This document shows, in pieces, positions 53,101-59,675 of a stretch of 64,000 nt of DNA. The position numbers and the translations under genes are program-made. Numbering within the stretch: position 1 is the first letter of the stretch; every line of letters begins with the position of its first letter. Source of the DNA: Prostheceraeus crozeri (Eukaryota; Platyhelminthes; Polycladida; Euryleptidae); NCBI GenBank assembly GCA_907163375.1, contig CAJQUW010004434.1:124001-188000 (forward strand), in the 5' to 3' direction. The notes below the pieces were generated by a model. It saw only the letters and a list, made by a program, of their open reading frames with translations, did no database searches and had not been told where the DNA came from.

Positions 53101-54999
53101 TGGCCTAGTCTTCGTTGTAGAGTCTAGCCAGAACATCAGCCACAATTTTGGAGTCACAACATTTTCCTCGTAAGCTCTGGCCTTCGCCTGAAGATGATGC
53201 ATGCAGAAATTCGCCACGATAGAGCTCAAACGACTACCATCGCGTACAGAATTCGGAGTCACATGAAATTAGATTGCGGATCACCTCAAAACCTCCGGAA
53301 TTGGCGTATCTGATTTTGAGTTTGATTTCTCTATTGTACTCGGTATGTTAGTGGCTTGTTGCCGCATTTTGATTTCTAATTACACATCGACAGTTCATCG
53401 TCCGCCATGTATCATAACATTCATTGCCTGAAGATGTGAAGTGGATGCCTCACGAAATAAATCGCGGACTTCAAAGCGATCTATCTTTTCATCTCGGTCT
53501 TCCCAAGTAAGAAAAAATGACTATCGACCGCAGCCTTTTCAAACAAAGGAACAATTTATTTTTTTTCTTAGATCAGGGTTGCAACTACAGTTCAGAAAGA
53601 CAAAAATACAAACTAAATGACTAGCTGTTGCATCAAGTCAATAACAGACCTAAAGTCCTCGCAAGCTTTGCGATTAACCCTGTCGGCATGAGGAAAATTA
53701 CGACAGGCATGATTTTCACCCACAATGAAAACATTACGACAAAATTGAAGAGAGGAGCGACCCACTGGTCAAATATAGAAAAGTCGACTTTTTATCACTA
53801 TTAAAGACTTAAATTGCAATTGTTTTATATAAAAAGCCCTTCCGCAAGCTACATATTATATGATATTTTTTTGTATGATTTATATTTTCAACTTAGGTAG
53901 ATTACATTTCGCGGGTTTAGCCGCATTTAATTTTCAAGAGGTTTATTTCGAGTTATTTAATACATTAGGAGCTGCCCAGTGGTAAGTAGAGCCGAAGCAC
54001 ACCAATTTTTACATTGGATCTTATCTGGCATTACTAATTGGAAGGTAGACTGATGTAATCTTACATCTCTCGTATATAACGGCAAGCATTGTGTCCAATG
54101 GCCTACATTTCCTACAACCATGAAACAATAATTGAAGGACAACACAGAAACATAGACGAATATCTTATGGTCTGTATAAATAAGCATCATTCCAGATTTA
54201 TTGTCGCAAGAAGTAAATTTGAAAGACCTATCTAATAGTCATCGAATTTCGAATTGATAACGCACCTCAATCAACTACCAGGTAAATACTGTACACGCTT
54301 TGTTACAATTATTATTAATAATAATAATCAACTTTATTCGTCTCACAAATACAAATATTCAGTGGTCGCAAAGACATAAGCGGTAGATGGTGATAAGTGA
54401 AAGATAACATGTACTGAAGGAAAGATGAAAAAGATCACGCCCTGTACTTTACAAACGACGTAGAAAGCCTGGAGGTTCTGGCATTAGGGTGCTGAAACAT
54501 CCTGGTAGATCCAGTCCGCTTTTTGAGTCTTATTTTAAAAAGCTCACGGAGTGGGTGGTCTCCTTGCTTTTCGACGCGTCGAATGAGTTTGCGACACCCA
54601 CGGTCGGAAGCCTCACAGATGCTGATAAAATTCCTTTGATCATGAAGTTCCAGTTCAGAAGTAAATTATTCTGAAGTTAACTACGTTCCAATTAAGACCA
54701 CTTGCACAGTACTGATTAATTATCTATACACACCTCAGATCTGCTATCTAGTCTTAATGGCAGTGACAACTTCGTTTCCTACCTGAGTATCGGGATTGAA
54801 GAACCCTCGATTTCGCCATTCTCCATAGAATCCACTATCGATCTCCGTGCGAACAGGATTATAAGGAGGATACTCTGCAAATAAAGCCACAATGATTGAG
54901 GATAACGGAACAAGCTACGTCTACTTCATGAAGCTCACCTACTACATTGCAAATATTGCGAACCGAGTGATGTGGCCGCCAGAATCGATACAGTCGAAG
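20095..54999 (-). CDS. VARS2: mitochondrial valyl-tRNA synthetase
   Basis: Charges tRNA-Val with valine and clears mischarged threonine. Seventeen exons were read, high to low: 54939-54999, 54783-54874, 51800-51918, 40908-41066, 40734-40815, 37443-37848, 36688-36815, 35842-36053, 34129-34309, 32813-33139, 31606-31704, 30686-30820, 28098-28572, 25592-25777, 25204-25352, 25037-25141, 20095-20187. All phases agree and the sum is 3009 nt (1002 residues), against about 1060 in human VARS2. HVGHAL and KMSKS are the class I signatures; [10 protein letters not shown] marks the editing domain; the C-terminus is a coiled coil. The basic N-terminus and lack of a GST-like domain favour the mitochondrial over the cytosolic enzyme. 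The start-codon exon lies above 54999 and was not found. Exon 25592-25777 has the least certain borders. Introns run from 62 bp to 10.7 kb. Confidence 0.9.
20191..21638. other. intron sequence, nothing recognised
   Basis: Part of the last synthetase intron. No element boundary or supported gene seen. Confidence 0.4.
21639..22503 (-). mobile_element. truncated Penelope-like element, copy 1
   Basis: Minus-strand frame 21965-22279 encodes the C-terminal GIY-YIG endonuclease of a Penelope-like element: [20 protein letters not shown] then [14 protein letters not shown]. The usual IG pair reads ID here. Terminal sequence AAGTACGG ... GGCTATTATCAACTAT lies at both ends in inverted orientation (21639- and -22503). 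The CTGATGATGGCCTTG stretch (minus strand, 21701-21715) resembles the hammerhead ribozyme core these elements carry, but the GAAA part reads GTAA. 5'-truncated and dead. Confidence 0.75.
22800..23878 (+). pseudogene. mariner transposase
   Basis: Begins [14 protein letters not shown] with an N-terminal helix-turn-helix region, then the linker and the catalytic domain: [15 protein letters not shown] (first Asp), [16 protein letters not shown] (second Asp) and [17 protein letters not shown] (third Asp), giving the mariner D,D34D pattern. About 350 residues in all, the family length. Stops after residue EDRM (about 23083) and before MNGLYYLW (about 23485) and a frame change near 23150 show it is not functional. 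Confidence 0.9.
23929..24388 (+). mobile_element. truncated Penelope-like element, copy 2
   Basis: Inserted in the mariner with an 11-bp duplication TTACTTCAAAA (23918-23928 and 24389-24399). The right part encodes an endonuclease C-terminus ([18 protein letters not shown], then [13 protein letters not shown]) followed by a terminal repeat with GGGCGAAACGTTTTGTGATA. The left part holds the same terminal repeat inverted, joined head-to-head at 24053/24054. The structure resembles an inversion made during target-primed reverse transcription. Confidence 0.7.
24015..24092. repeat. 78-bp near-perfect palindrome without spacer
   Basis: Two 39-base arms meeting at GAC|GTC (24053/24054), with one mismatched pair. 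It is the head-to-head junction of the Penelope-like insertion. Confidence 0.9.
25037..25141 (-). CDS. VARS2: VARS2 exon, start of coiled coil
   Basis: Encodes [20 protein letters not shown] and [13 protein letters not shown], a basic helix of the C-terminal arm that holds tRNA in this family. The intron before it is 62 bp. Confidence 0.8.
25204..25352 (-). CDS. VARS2: VARS2 exon, C-terminal region
   Basis: Encodes [34 protein letters not shown] and KHLHIKFQE. Acceptor CTTCAG, donor GTGAGG. It precedes the coiled coil. Confidence 0.75.
25592..25777 (-). CDS. VARS2: VARS2 exon, C-terminal region (tentative borders)
   Basis: The frame encoding [19 protein letters not shown] resembles the region after the anticodon-binding domain. 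Borders were chosen so that phases fit both neighbours (acceptor GCAGAG, donor GTGTCA, both weak). The LTR fossil ends 93 bp upstream. Confidence 0.55.
25871..27168 (+). mobile_element. short Ty3/gypsy-type LTR element fossil
   Basis: Long terminal repeats 25871-26027 and 27019-27168, a 4-bp target duplication CACG on both sides (25867-25870, 27169-27172), a tRNA-primer-site-like TGGTGAGCCC after the first LTR and a purine-rich tract before the second. Inside are a gag-like piece and an integrase-core piece with [12 protein letters not shown] and [17 protein letters not shown]. The copy is only 1.3 kb and has lost most of its coding region, so it is broken. The two LTRs are alike over most of their length, pointing to a fairly recent insertion into a synthetase intron. 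Confidence 0.85.
27345..27790 (+). mobile_element. LINE (RTE-type) 3' fragment
   Basis: Plus-strand frame with [43 protein letters not shown] and [18 protein letters not shown], the thumb region after the reverse transcriptase of RTE-like LINEs, continued with stops to about 27780. Dead fragment. Confidence 0.7.
28018..28030. repeat. poly-C tract
   Basis: Twelve or so consecutive C residues within a synthetase intron, just outside the 28098-28572 exon. Confidence 0.9.
28098..28572 (-). CDS. VARS2: VARS2 exon, anticodon-binding domain
   Basis: Starts [19 protein letters not shown] and holds the helical anticodon-binding domain, with [18 protein letters not shown] matching HPxxPFxxExLWQ. Donor GTGAGT at 28096-28097. 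The open frame beyond it into a poly-G tract is intron. Confidence 0.9.
28750..29170 (-). mobile_element. LINE 3' fragment
   Basis: On the minus strand, [19 protein letters not shown] followed by a stop-ridden tail ([19 protein letters not shown]), matching the end of RTE/Jockey-type reverse transcriptase ORFs. Heavily decayed. Confidence 0.6.
29171..30685. other. intron sequence, nothing recognised
   Basis: Two plus-strand open frames (29990-30277 and 30337-30696) have no recognisable domain; the second runs antisense into a synthetase exon. I see no element ends. Confidence 0.35.
30686..30820 (-). CDS. VARS2: VARS2 exon, GADALR block
   Basis: Encodes [20 protein letters not shown] and [10 protein letters not shown]. 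GxDALRxxL and NKxWNxxRF are family motifs. The donor GTTTTA is weak, so the 3' border is less sure than the rest. Confidence 0.85.
31434..31490 (+). repeat. tRNA-like T-arm, possible SINE relic
   Basis: GTAGGGGTTCAAGCCCTAC forms a perfect T-arm-like hairpin with a B-box (GGTTCAAGCC-type). No convincing A-box partner, so at best a SINE remnant. Confidence 0.3.
31606..31704 (-). CDS. VARS2: VARS2 exon, linker
   Basis: Encodes [20 protein letters not shown] then [13 protein letters not shown], 33 codons in phase. It corresponds to the variable segment between KMSKS and GADALR. A MITE lies 20 bp upstream of the acceptor. Confidence 0.75.
31725..31887. repeat. 163-bp foldback MITE beside a splice acceptor
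   Basis: Ends TATTTAAACAGACGCCTC and, from the right, TATTTAAGCTAACGCCTC; the arms continue through TTGCCCAACG. It starts 20 bp from the exon edge at 31704, so the branch site of that intron probably lies within it. Confidence 0.75.
32544..32659. repeat. foldback MITE, ATGTCTATTTCAGAT type
   Basis: Arms ATGTCTATTTCAGATATTTC and, from the right, ATGTCTAATTCAAATATTTC. Same family as 17392-17600. Confidence 0.7.
32687..32763 (-). ncRNA. tRNA-like sequence or tRNA-derived SINE head
   Basis: On the minus strand, A-box TAGCTCAGTTGG and B-box GGTTCGAGTCT at tRNA spacing, with a good D-arm (GCTC...GAGC). The acceptor stem GGTAGGA/TCCGCCC has two mismatches, and the anticodon region is too long for a standard tRNA. 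Pol III promoter elements look intact; a pseudo-tRNA or SINE is more likely than a working tRNA. Confidence 0.5.
32813..33139 (-). CDS. VARS2: VARS2 exon with KMSKS motif
   Basis: Reads [36 protein letters not shown] and [25 protein letters not shown] is the second class I ATP-binding signature. An in-phase 109-codon exon ending at GTGAGT. Confidence 0.95.
33140..34128. other. intron sequence, nothing recognised
   Basis: Short open frames only; no repeat ends identified. Confidence 0.35.
34129..34309 (-). CDS. VARS2: VARS2 exon, [12 protein letters not shown] block
   Basis: Encodes [20 protein letters not shown], the conserved return to the catalytic fold after the editing domain. Confidence 0.95.
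34477..35316. mobile_element. hAT-type non-autonomous element
   Basis: Ends CAGGGTTGCCAC / GTGGCAACCCTG with an exact 8-bp duplication GTTGTAGA (34469-34476, 35317-35324). AAAGCACCT motifs repeat near both ends. No transposase frame. It sits in a synthetase intron. Confidence 0.9.
35842..36053 (-). CDS. VARS2: VARS2 exon, end of editing domain
   Basis: Contains [20 protein letters not shown] and [18 protein letters not shown], matching CSRSGDVxExxxxxQWFVR in the family. Confidence 0.9.
36688..36815 (-). CDS. VARS2: VARS2 exon, editing domain
   Basis: Encodes [20 protein letters not shown] then [18 protein letters not shown]. It corresponds to the KxTPxHxxxDxExxxRH editing-domain motif. Confidence 0.9.
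37029..37178. repeat. 150-bp foldback MITE
   Basis: Arms TCAAGCAAAAAATATCACGT at the left and TCAAGCAAAAAAGTCATGCA from the right, both continuing into GAAGAAGGTT(A/G)CACGAAGG. Confidence 0.75.
37443..37848 (-). CDS. VARS2: VARS2 exon, start of editing domain
   Basis: The family block around [18 protein letters not shown] leads into the editing (CP1) domain with [30 protein letters not shown] lines the hydrolytic pocket in class I editing enzymes. Donor GTAAGA. Confidence 0.95.
38276..39439 (+). mobile_element. hAT element with N-terminal transposase piece
   Basis: Ends CAGGGGCGTACACAGG / CTTCTGTACGCCCCTG. The 8-bp copies CATCTATA (38268-38275) and CATCTACA (39440-39447) differ by one base. 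The frame 39011-39223 encodes [18 protein letters not shown] and on, resembling the N-terminus of ZMYM/TTF-type hAT transposases (RxxTIDxFFKP). The rest of the transposase is missing. Confidence 0.8.
39843..39972 (+). repeat. dispersed repeat, copy 1
   Basis: About 125 bp beginning AAGCGAAGTGGAGTGTGATG and ending AAATAACACAG, closely matched at 42371-42491 in the same orientation. Confidence 0.75.
40734..40815 (-). CDS. VARS2: VARS2 exon, [10 protein letters not shown] block
   Basis: Encodes [20 protein letters not shown] and EFYTLSP. The LGxSxDWxRE pattern matches the family. Follows a 92-bp intron. Confidence 0.9.
40908..41066 (-). CDS. VARS2: VARS2 exon, [10 protein letters not shown] block
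   Basis: Encodes [20 protein letters not shown], then TQVVVEKGL and [21 protein letters not shown] is near-invariant in valyl-tRNA synthetases. Donor GTGAGT. Confidence 0.95.
42371..42491 (+). repeat. dispersed repeat, copy 2
   Basis: Shares AAAGCACTGCGACGGATCGT and most other positions with the copy at 39843. The flanks differ, so these are separate insertions. Confidence 0.75.
42732..43966. repeat. 1.2-kb foldback element with tandem left arm
   Basis: Arms of about 260 bp (outer part CATAGAAATAAACTGTTTAT, then TTCGCTAGAATGGAAATTGA) are inverted at 42893-43150 and 43705-43966. The left side carries an extra tandem copy of the outer arm (from 42732) and of the inner arm (43141-43260). Mirror-image 66-residue frames at 42941-43141 and 43715-43915 result from the symmetry and are not genes. 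Confidence 0.8.
43970..44064 (+). repeat. tRNA-derived SINE, interrupted
   Basis: A-box-like TAGCTGTGTTGG and B-box GGTTCGAATCC at tRNA spacing. The element is split by the hAT insertion at 44073-44984 and continues after it (44993-45013). Confidence 0.65.
44073..44984 (-). mobile_element. hAT element with C-terminal transposase piece
   Basis: Ends CAGTGGTTCTTAACC / CACTG with an exact 8-bp duplication GTATAGAT (44065-44072, 44985-44992). The minus frame 44288-44536 encodes [19 protein letters not shown], then [18 protein letters not shown] and [17 protein letters not shown], the C-terminal dimerisation region of ZBED5/SCAND3-like hAT transposases. Internally deleted copy in a SINE. Confidence 0.85.
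45014..48010. mobile_element. 3-kb foldback element with ATATG-rich ends
   Basis: Ends TATGGAAAAAAATC and, from the right, TATGAAAAAAAATTG, both leading into GTTTCATATA / GATTTCATATA. Arrays of CATATATGTTTCATGTATATG-like words fill the terminal 250 bp at the left and 700 bp at the right. The centre is ordinary sequence and includes possible exons on the minus strand. No target duplication could be fixed, so the superfamily is open. Confidence 0.65.
46716..46989 (-). pseudogene. possible captured gene, first exon
   Basis: Starts ATGTCGTTTGTTGTCG ([20 protein letters not shown], then [11 protein letters not shown]), meets a TGA, and continues in frame with [31 protein letters not shown] and [12 protein letters not shown] to a good donor GTAAGT. 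The start resembles the N-terminus of BEN-domain proteins, which is only an impression. A TTTCAG acceptor with a short acidic open stretch follows at about 45490-45555. Carried inside the foldback element. Confidence 0.35.
48062..48871 (+). CDS. LINE ORF1 protein, RNA-binding
   Basis: 269 residues and intact. A coiled coil occupies about residues 60-125 ([18 protein letters not shown], then [20 protein letters not shown]). An RRM-like domain follows ([35 protein letters not shown]). The C-terminal part is basic: [20 protein letters not shown]. This coiled coil plus RRM plus basic tail is the usual layout of LINE ORF1 proteins, which bind the element's own RNA. The true start may be an internal Met, since the first 25 residues look unlike the family. 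Confidence 0.75.
   Translation: MVRIRKLNRYPLPCLLTDNVNNFTVTQYYRCQKMILLLEKKSVTKAELIKAFVTIKKQNLELVERLDITMEKIASLIDTKFDTLLQKLTIVTDENAQLRYRCNMLEKKISDLQQNTVIGFNDIVQESEQRALRRNNIVISGILESKTGSVEEQIKSDQSTIHEILTSVGINNDEIQSHRRVGKISANRPRLLVVTCKTFEYKSEVLRRAKSLRNHHVFKSVYINRDLTYSQRLEQQSLREEAKRRKQLGEDVIIRRGKVILRNDRQNFQ
48900..51508 (+). pseudogene. LINE ORF2: endonuclease and reverse transcriptase
   Basis: Begins near 48930 with an apurinic-type endonuclease region ([35 protein letters not shown]). The reverse transcriptase follows: [62 protein letters not shown] and [10 protein letters not shown], so the YADD catalytic motif is present. The end carries [20 protein letters not shown]. Broken by stops and frame changes in the endonuclease part and once each near 50240 and 50685. 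Confidence 0.85.
51800..51918 (-). CDS. VARS2: VARS2 exon with HIGH motif
   Basis: Reads [20 protein letters not shown] followed by [18 protein letters not shown] is the ATP-binding HIGH signature. The Trp codon is split over the 10.7-kb intron that follows. Confidence 0.95.
52083..52150 (+). repeat. tRNA-derived SINE head
   Basis: A-box TGGCCTTGTGGTAGAGTG and B-box GGGTTCAAAGCT followed by AGGTCGGGTC. The pattern matches tRNA-derived SINEs common in marine invertebrates. The body probably runs to about 52270. Confidence 0.65.
52295..53507 (-). mobile_element. truncated Penelope-like element, copy 3
   Basis: Inverted repeats of about 150 bp (CTTGGGAAGACCGAGATGAA at 52295 and from 53507) enclose a minus-strand coding remnant. 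52825-53262 resembles the reverse transcriptase ([25 protein letters not shown]) and 52640-52828 the end of the GIY-YIG part ([32 protein letters not shown]). Frames are broken. Confidence 0.7.
53508..54782. other. intron sequence with an ATT microsatellite
   Basis: ATTATTATTAATAATAATAA at about 54309-54330 with TTTATTCGTC after it looks like the tail of a minus-strand CR1/L2-type LINE, but no coding remnant is recognisable. Confidence 0.4.
54783..54874 (-). CDS. VARS2: VARS2 exon, start of catalytic region
   Basis: Encodes [19 protein letters not shown] followed by [11 protein letters not shown], the segment before the HIGH motif. It is separated from the presequence exon by a 64-bp intron. 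Confidence 0.85.
54939..54999 (-). CDS. VARS2: VARS2 exon, mitochondrial presequence
   Basis: Encodes [20 protein letters not shown]: Arg/His-rich with no acidic residue, as expected for a mitochondrial targeting peptide. Acceptor TTTACAG, donor GTGAGC, ends in phase 1. No Met inside, so another exon must precede it. Confidence 0.7.
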
Positions 55000-56786
55000 C
55001 TGTAAAGTGAAGTTAATATGCGAAAAAGTGATATGAGCAACTTATTGACTGTATAATGAAACATTTTCCATTTGACAATCAACATGGATAGATGAGAAGA
55101 TGACTTTTCCTTATGTGACAAACGCTCATATGCAACATTCGGTTCGATTACATTAGCTATTCAAGGTAATTGAACACCAGTTCCAAAACCCATACATGGA
55201 TTGGTTGTTTCTTGAAAAAGATATTTAAAATCGCCGTAAGTAAAATATGCAAGATCTTTTTGGAAGAAAAAATTTACTATTTTTGCCAATTTACCGAACG
55301 CTCTCTTTCTGAAGCAAGGACGAGTTTTCTTGAACACCAACGACGAGCAACGGTTTACACAGAAATGTTTTGATTTTGCTAATGATCGTGCCGAAGTTTG
55401 TGGAGGAAACCCTCATTCAGGTTGTCCACCCTATCTGACCAAATGAATTCATATACGATTCGCGTAGACGATAAAAAATTCGCGCACCATCCATGATCTT
55501 CACATGAAGTCTTCCTGCTTCCCAGACAATCAATATATAAAGAAAAGAAATTTTGGAAGTTTTATACGCCCAAGTATGCTGCATGATTATGCCCAATTTA
55601 CCGAAAAATCAATTCTATCAGTTAAGTAACGATTGCCATTCCAATAGCTAACACCGTTAGAAACGGTAGATCTCGGACAATGGTTGTAGGTCTATGAAAA
55701 TATTTTGTTGTCATTCAAATTATCTGTGAGAAGTTAGGAAGAGCGAAATTTTGTCAAGAAAGTTCTTGTTAACCCTTTGAATCAATAATCTCTTGGTCAA
55801 AACCTCTCAATTTTGAATATGAATATACATGAGTAGGATACACCTCCACCGCACGATGGTCATATCGACGTTTATTCTTTTAAAAAGTCTTGTTTTAACT
55901 TTTTACAATCAGATTCCCATAGAATCAGAAAAAATCAAGACTTCTGATTTTAAAGTAGTTTCACATTTTGGATTTCATCCTTAGAATAAATGTTGAAAAT
56001 TCATCCTTATGAATATCAAAAGCATGGACTTCTCTATAAATAGTGGCTCTGGACTGGAAACGAAAAAAATGTGCGCGTGCGTTCGATACCAAAGTAGGGG
56101 AAGAGAGAAAGGCAGCCACAGGAGCTTACCTCTACTTTGGTGAGGAGGGAAATTTCGCTTCCGTTCCAGATAGCCAATAGTTAATAGGAGTCTATGATCA
56201 AAAGATTTGCGGGTGACACTTTTAATAATTCAGAATAAGTCAAATCTAAGATAGCCTACATTTCATATGCTTTTGAAATTTGCATTGCTCGCATAATTTA
56301 AATATAACTCAATCTCTTCATATCATGAATTAAATAACTTACATCTACATTTTATGTCACAAGGCTACTGTGCTGTCCATTACCAACTCCACGTAATTAT
56401 ACTTGTTTCGACCACTTCAAAGTCGATCCGTTCAGATCCAAGCCCTTTATACCACCCTGCTCCGTCCGGTTAACCTCCCATCCCCAGATACCACACAGCA
56501 TGTTTGCAAAAAGTGGCGAAATTCCAATGTTCGACAAATTGCTTTTCAAAATAGGTCATCAATTTGACCTGCCACTTGATCTAAATTCATCGATTTTTGA
56601 GGAAGTTTAAAAATACGTTTAAGTAAAAGTCACAAAAGCCTTTGTCAGCTTCCGCATTCGTCAGTAATCAGAATTCACGCAACGCGCTTCTCAGCTTTCC
56701 AGAATTCAAACTAAGTACATGGCTCTAAACAGAAAACAAAGCGTTTTAGCACTCGGCATGATTATTCACGTTCTCACATCTACATT
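55000..56786. other. upstream of the synthetase, first exon not found
   Basis: The missing start-codon exon of the synthetase should lie here, or beyond MRPL17. A strong minus-strand donor (GTAAGC) is at about 56126-56131, but no ATG-bearing frame leads to it. Nothing else recognised. Confidence 0.35.
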
Positions 56787-57380
56787 TCAACTGTCAAGCG
56801 TTGTTTTCACATCTTCCTCCTCTACCGACGAATTTTCTTCTTCCTTCTCCTTGCGAGTTTTCTCCGCCTCCCATTCTTTCCTCGCCGCATCCATCAAGAC
56901 ATTGATGAGGTAGCCACGTGTATCGGGTCTGGGACGACCAATAGGTGGCCAGGGATTGCCTTTCAGTTCTACGACCATTATATGACGTTGATTGAAGTCA
57001 TACTGCTGACGAGGCCATTGTGGCACCGGAAGGCGATGAGCTGAAGTAAAAGCGATGTCGTACTTCTCATAGCGCGGTACAAACACATTAAAAAGTTTGT
57101 ACACGAGCGATTTGTCAGTTAACCAGAAGTCTGCGAGCTCCATGGTGATAGGATCTTTGTCACCGTGACGAATTGCCTCTTGAATGAGACGCTCGGCGTA
57201 TTGTCGAGTTTCCAATGCCTTCTCTTGAGTCAATTCGATTCTTTCCTCACGGAAAAGGGCACTGACACATTTCTGGAGATGATGGATGCGTCCGGTAGGA
57301 CCAGAGCCTGAACCTTCAGCAGATTTTAACTTTCCCGCTACAGCTGGGACAGCAAAAGGAAGTCTCCTCGCACGCGACAT
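56787..57380 (-). CDS. MRPL17: mitochondrial large-subunit ribosomal protein bL17m
   Basis: 197 residues in one exon, ATG at 57378-57380 and TGA at 56787. The L17 core runs from about residue 30: GRIHHLQKCVSALFREERIE, ETRQYAERLIQEAI, ELADFWLTDKSLVYKLFNVF and MVVELKGNPWPP. The N-terminus (MSRARRLPFAVPAVAGKL) is basic and suits mitochondrial import. The C-terminal tail is charged, Glu/Lys-rich and variable in the family. A good acceptor (GTTTCAG, 57394-57400) lies 13 bases before the start, so a 5' untranslated exon is expected upstream. It builds the tRNA-exit side of the mitoribosome large subunit near the tunnel exit. Confidence 0.93.
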   Translation of the reverse strand: MSRARRLPFAVPAVAGKLKSAEGSGSGPTGRIHHLQKCVSALFREERIELTQEKALETRQYAERLIQEAIRHGDKDPITMELADFWLTDKSLVYKLFNVFVPRYEKYDIAFTSAHRLPVPQWPRQQYDFNQRHIMVVELKGNPWPPIGRPRPDTRGYLINVLMDAARKEWEAEKTRKEKEEENSSVEEEDVKTTLDS

Positions 57381-57393
57381 GGTCTCAGATTTG

Positions 57394-57400
57394 CTGAAAC
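57394..57400 (-). other. MRPL17: splice acceptor in the MRPL17 5' UTR
   Basis: TTTTGTTTCAG directly before CAAATCTGAGACC and the ATG, which supports the chosen start. Confidence 0.65.
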
Positions 57401-57994
57401 AAAAGATATTTTAAGTTTTTAAATAACGCATGTAATAGAGATGGAATAATGCAGCAAAAAAGATAATGAAACAAGAGGATTATGACCGTCAATCAAATAT
57501 TTGCTCATTCATTCCAATGTATATGATTTGATTTCAGATTCAATTTCGGATTTAGTGAAGAACGTCAGCCGATAGCGTAGCACAAGACAACTGACCTGGC
57601 TACCGATTGCGTTGCTCATCCCAAAGCAACATTAATTTGATTCGTAAATTTGGGTCTTGATTTAATAAAAATCCAATGTTAACAATTGGCCAACCTTTCC
57701 CTTTATTTCTGCAGGTCACTTTCTATCAGACATGAATAAACATAATTTAGTGCGATGAAAGGCATCAATGACCGGCATAGGCTATGAGCGTTTCTCCATT
57801 ACCCACAAACAAGAAAGAAATATATTTTTAGATTCCTTTCCTAGATTTCAGAATTGAGGGTTGGAGCCAATTACCTCAATCAGTGGTAGGGTTTAATGAG
57901 GGATTTCTCGTGACTAGAATTTCTCGGAAATTCTCCCCATAATTTCTAGTCCCGATTTCCGAGATATTTCAAGAAACATTAAACTGACTGAACA

Positions 57995-58403
57995 CCGTAA
58001 ATCCTCGTGTAAAAACCGCACTCCAAACTTGGAAGGTTGTTTATTGAGTTACAGGAATATAACGTGCATACGCTGCACACATGACACACTAATTCTATCC
58101 TGCTGCCGGTTTTTTGGCATCAACGAAAAGCAAGTTCACGAATGGAAGAAAGTTGGACGTGCTGGACTGTGAGTGACCACGACTAATGATCTCATCATTT
58201 GAGTAAAAATACAAGTAGGCCTACTGGATAGTGTCCTCTTTTTGAAAAATAGTTGTCGCATTTGCGCATTTTGAAAGATACTTTAACCCCGAGCGTAGCG
58301 AGAAGTCTACAGATATAATTTTACACTCCGTGTATAAGTCGCACCCCAAACTTTCAACAAAATTTTAGGTTTACAGGTGGGGCTTATACACGAGGATTTA
58401 CGG
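57995..58403. mobile_element. MITE with CCGTAAATCCTCGTGTA ends
   Basis: Ends CCGTAAATCCTCGTGTAAAA and, from the right, CCGTAAATCCTCGTGTATAA. A tight internal hairpin at 58325-58400 repeats GTGTATAAG(T/C)C(G/C)CACC. No target duplication was fixed. Confidence 0.65.
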
Positions 58404-59675
58404 AAAGTTGAATAATACGATTCAAGTATATTGATCTCATTTAAAAAAGTCTATCCATTGGTAGCATTCGTCGCATAGACAAGCCTCTTACCTGCAAATT
58501 GATACCTGGAGTTTACTTACCTAGAAATTGAAATGAATTCACGACTCCCAGGATTTCTGGTAAAATCCTAATCAGTAGATAGTTAAAAGAAATATGCCAT
58601 GAACTACTTTTTGAAATAGAACTATTGAAATCGCATTATCAACCGATTAGTTATTCAAGGAAGCAAATGTAAAATATAATTTTCTAGGTTTCTTGTATGG
58701 AGTTGGATGGTTTAGCAATTACTTCAAGGAATGAGCAAAACATTCTAAAATATTACTTACAATTCACATATTTCGTTGAACAAACTAGGAAAAGTGATCA
58801 AATTTGCATTTACTCAATATTTCTTGATTTTGTAGTGTATGAGGCAATTAGTTGAGATAGTAAATGGCTGATTACACCCAGAACATGAGCAATGTGCAAA
58901 AAGAATGGCGAGAATGGCACAATCTCGATTCAGAACATCTCACGATCTTTAAAATCACAAGTATGCTACTCCGAGTATCTCTGATATGATAGATTTTCAT
59001 TTAATGACACACTGTTAGTGGTCCATTATCATGCAGTCAATAATAACAAAGCCTCATGTGATAGCTTATGGAATTTTGATTCGGTCAACAGCTCTTAGAA
59101 TGTTTAGATTTTTGATACAATACGAGTAGTAAGGAATAACCTGACTAATCTTTATTTCCATACCATTCAGAAAATCTCGGCTGCCAACGTCTATGTCTGA
59201 TATTTCTGCCCTAAACATTCATGATATAATGATACATTGTGACAATCAACTCACAATCAGAACCATAGTTTTTATTATACACACACGTGTCATCATTAAT
59301 AAGCCGATTTTAGTCATAAATGTATGTTGTAACTTCAAAGAGAATACGGGCATAAGTAAGCCACATGAAGTATTTAAAGTGCGCATCTTATTATATGTTA
59401 TTAATTTCGAAATATAATCGAATAGAATTTCGACCAGCTAATTGTTCTTGGCAATAAAGACAAAACGACTCTGATGGAGCTAAACTATCGTTCGCTGTGA
59501 GCGACTTTATCGGAAGATAATCAACACCAAGCCTAAACAGTCATACATGCGGAAAGATATGAAGAACTCTGAGGTTGTTTAGGTTATTATACTTTGTTAG
59601 AAGTAGAAAGGGTAACTTAAAATAAGTCAGAGAGAAATCAATTTTGGCACAATGGCGAAGTCAATGAGGACGGAA
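58404..59675. other. intergenic, few signals
   Basis: Two minus-strand GTAAG donors lie close together at about 58493 and 58523, possibly a 5' untranslated exon of MRPL17. A minus-strand polyA signal (plus TTTATT, 59151-59156) could end the gene at 59676. Confidence 0.35.

Noticed and set aside
20095-54999. Cytosolic valyl-tRNA synthetase (VARS1)
   Set aside because: No GST-like N-terminal region, a basic presequence-like first exon, and a length near 1000 residues fit the mitochondrial enzyme better. Not excluded that one gene serves both compartments.
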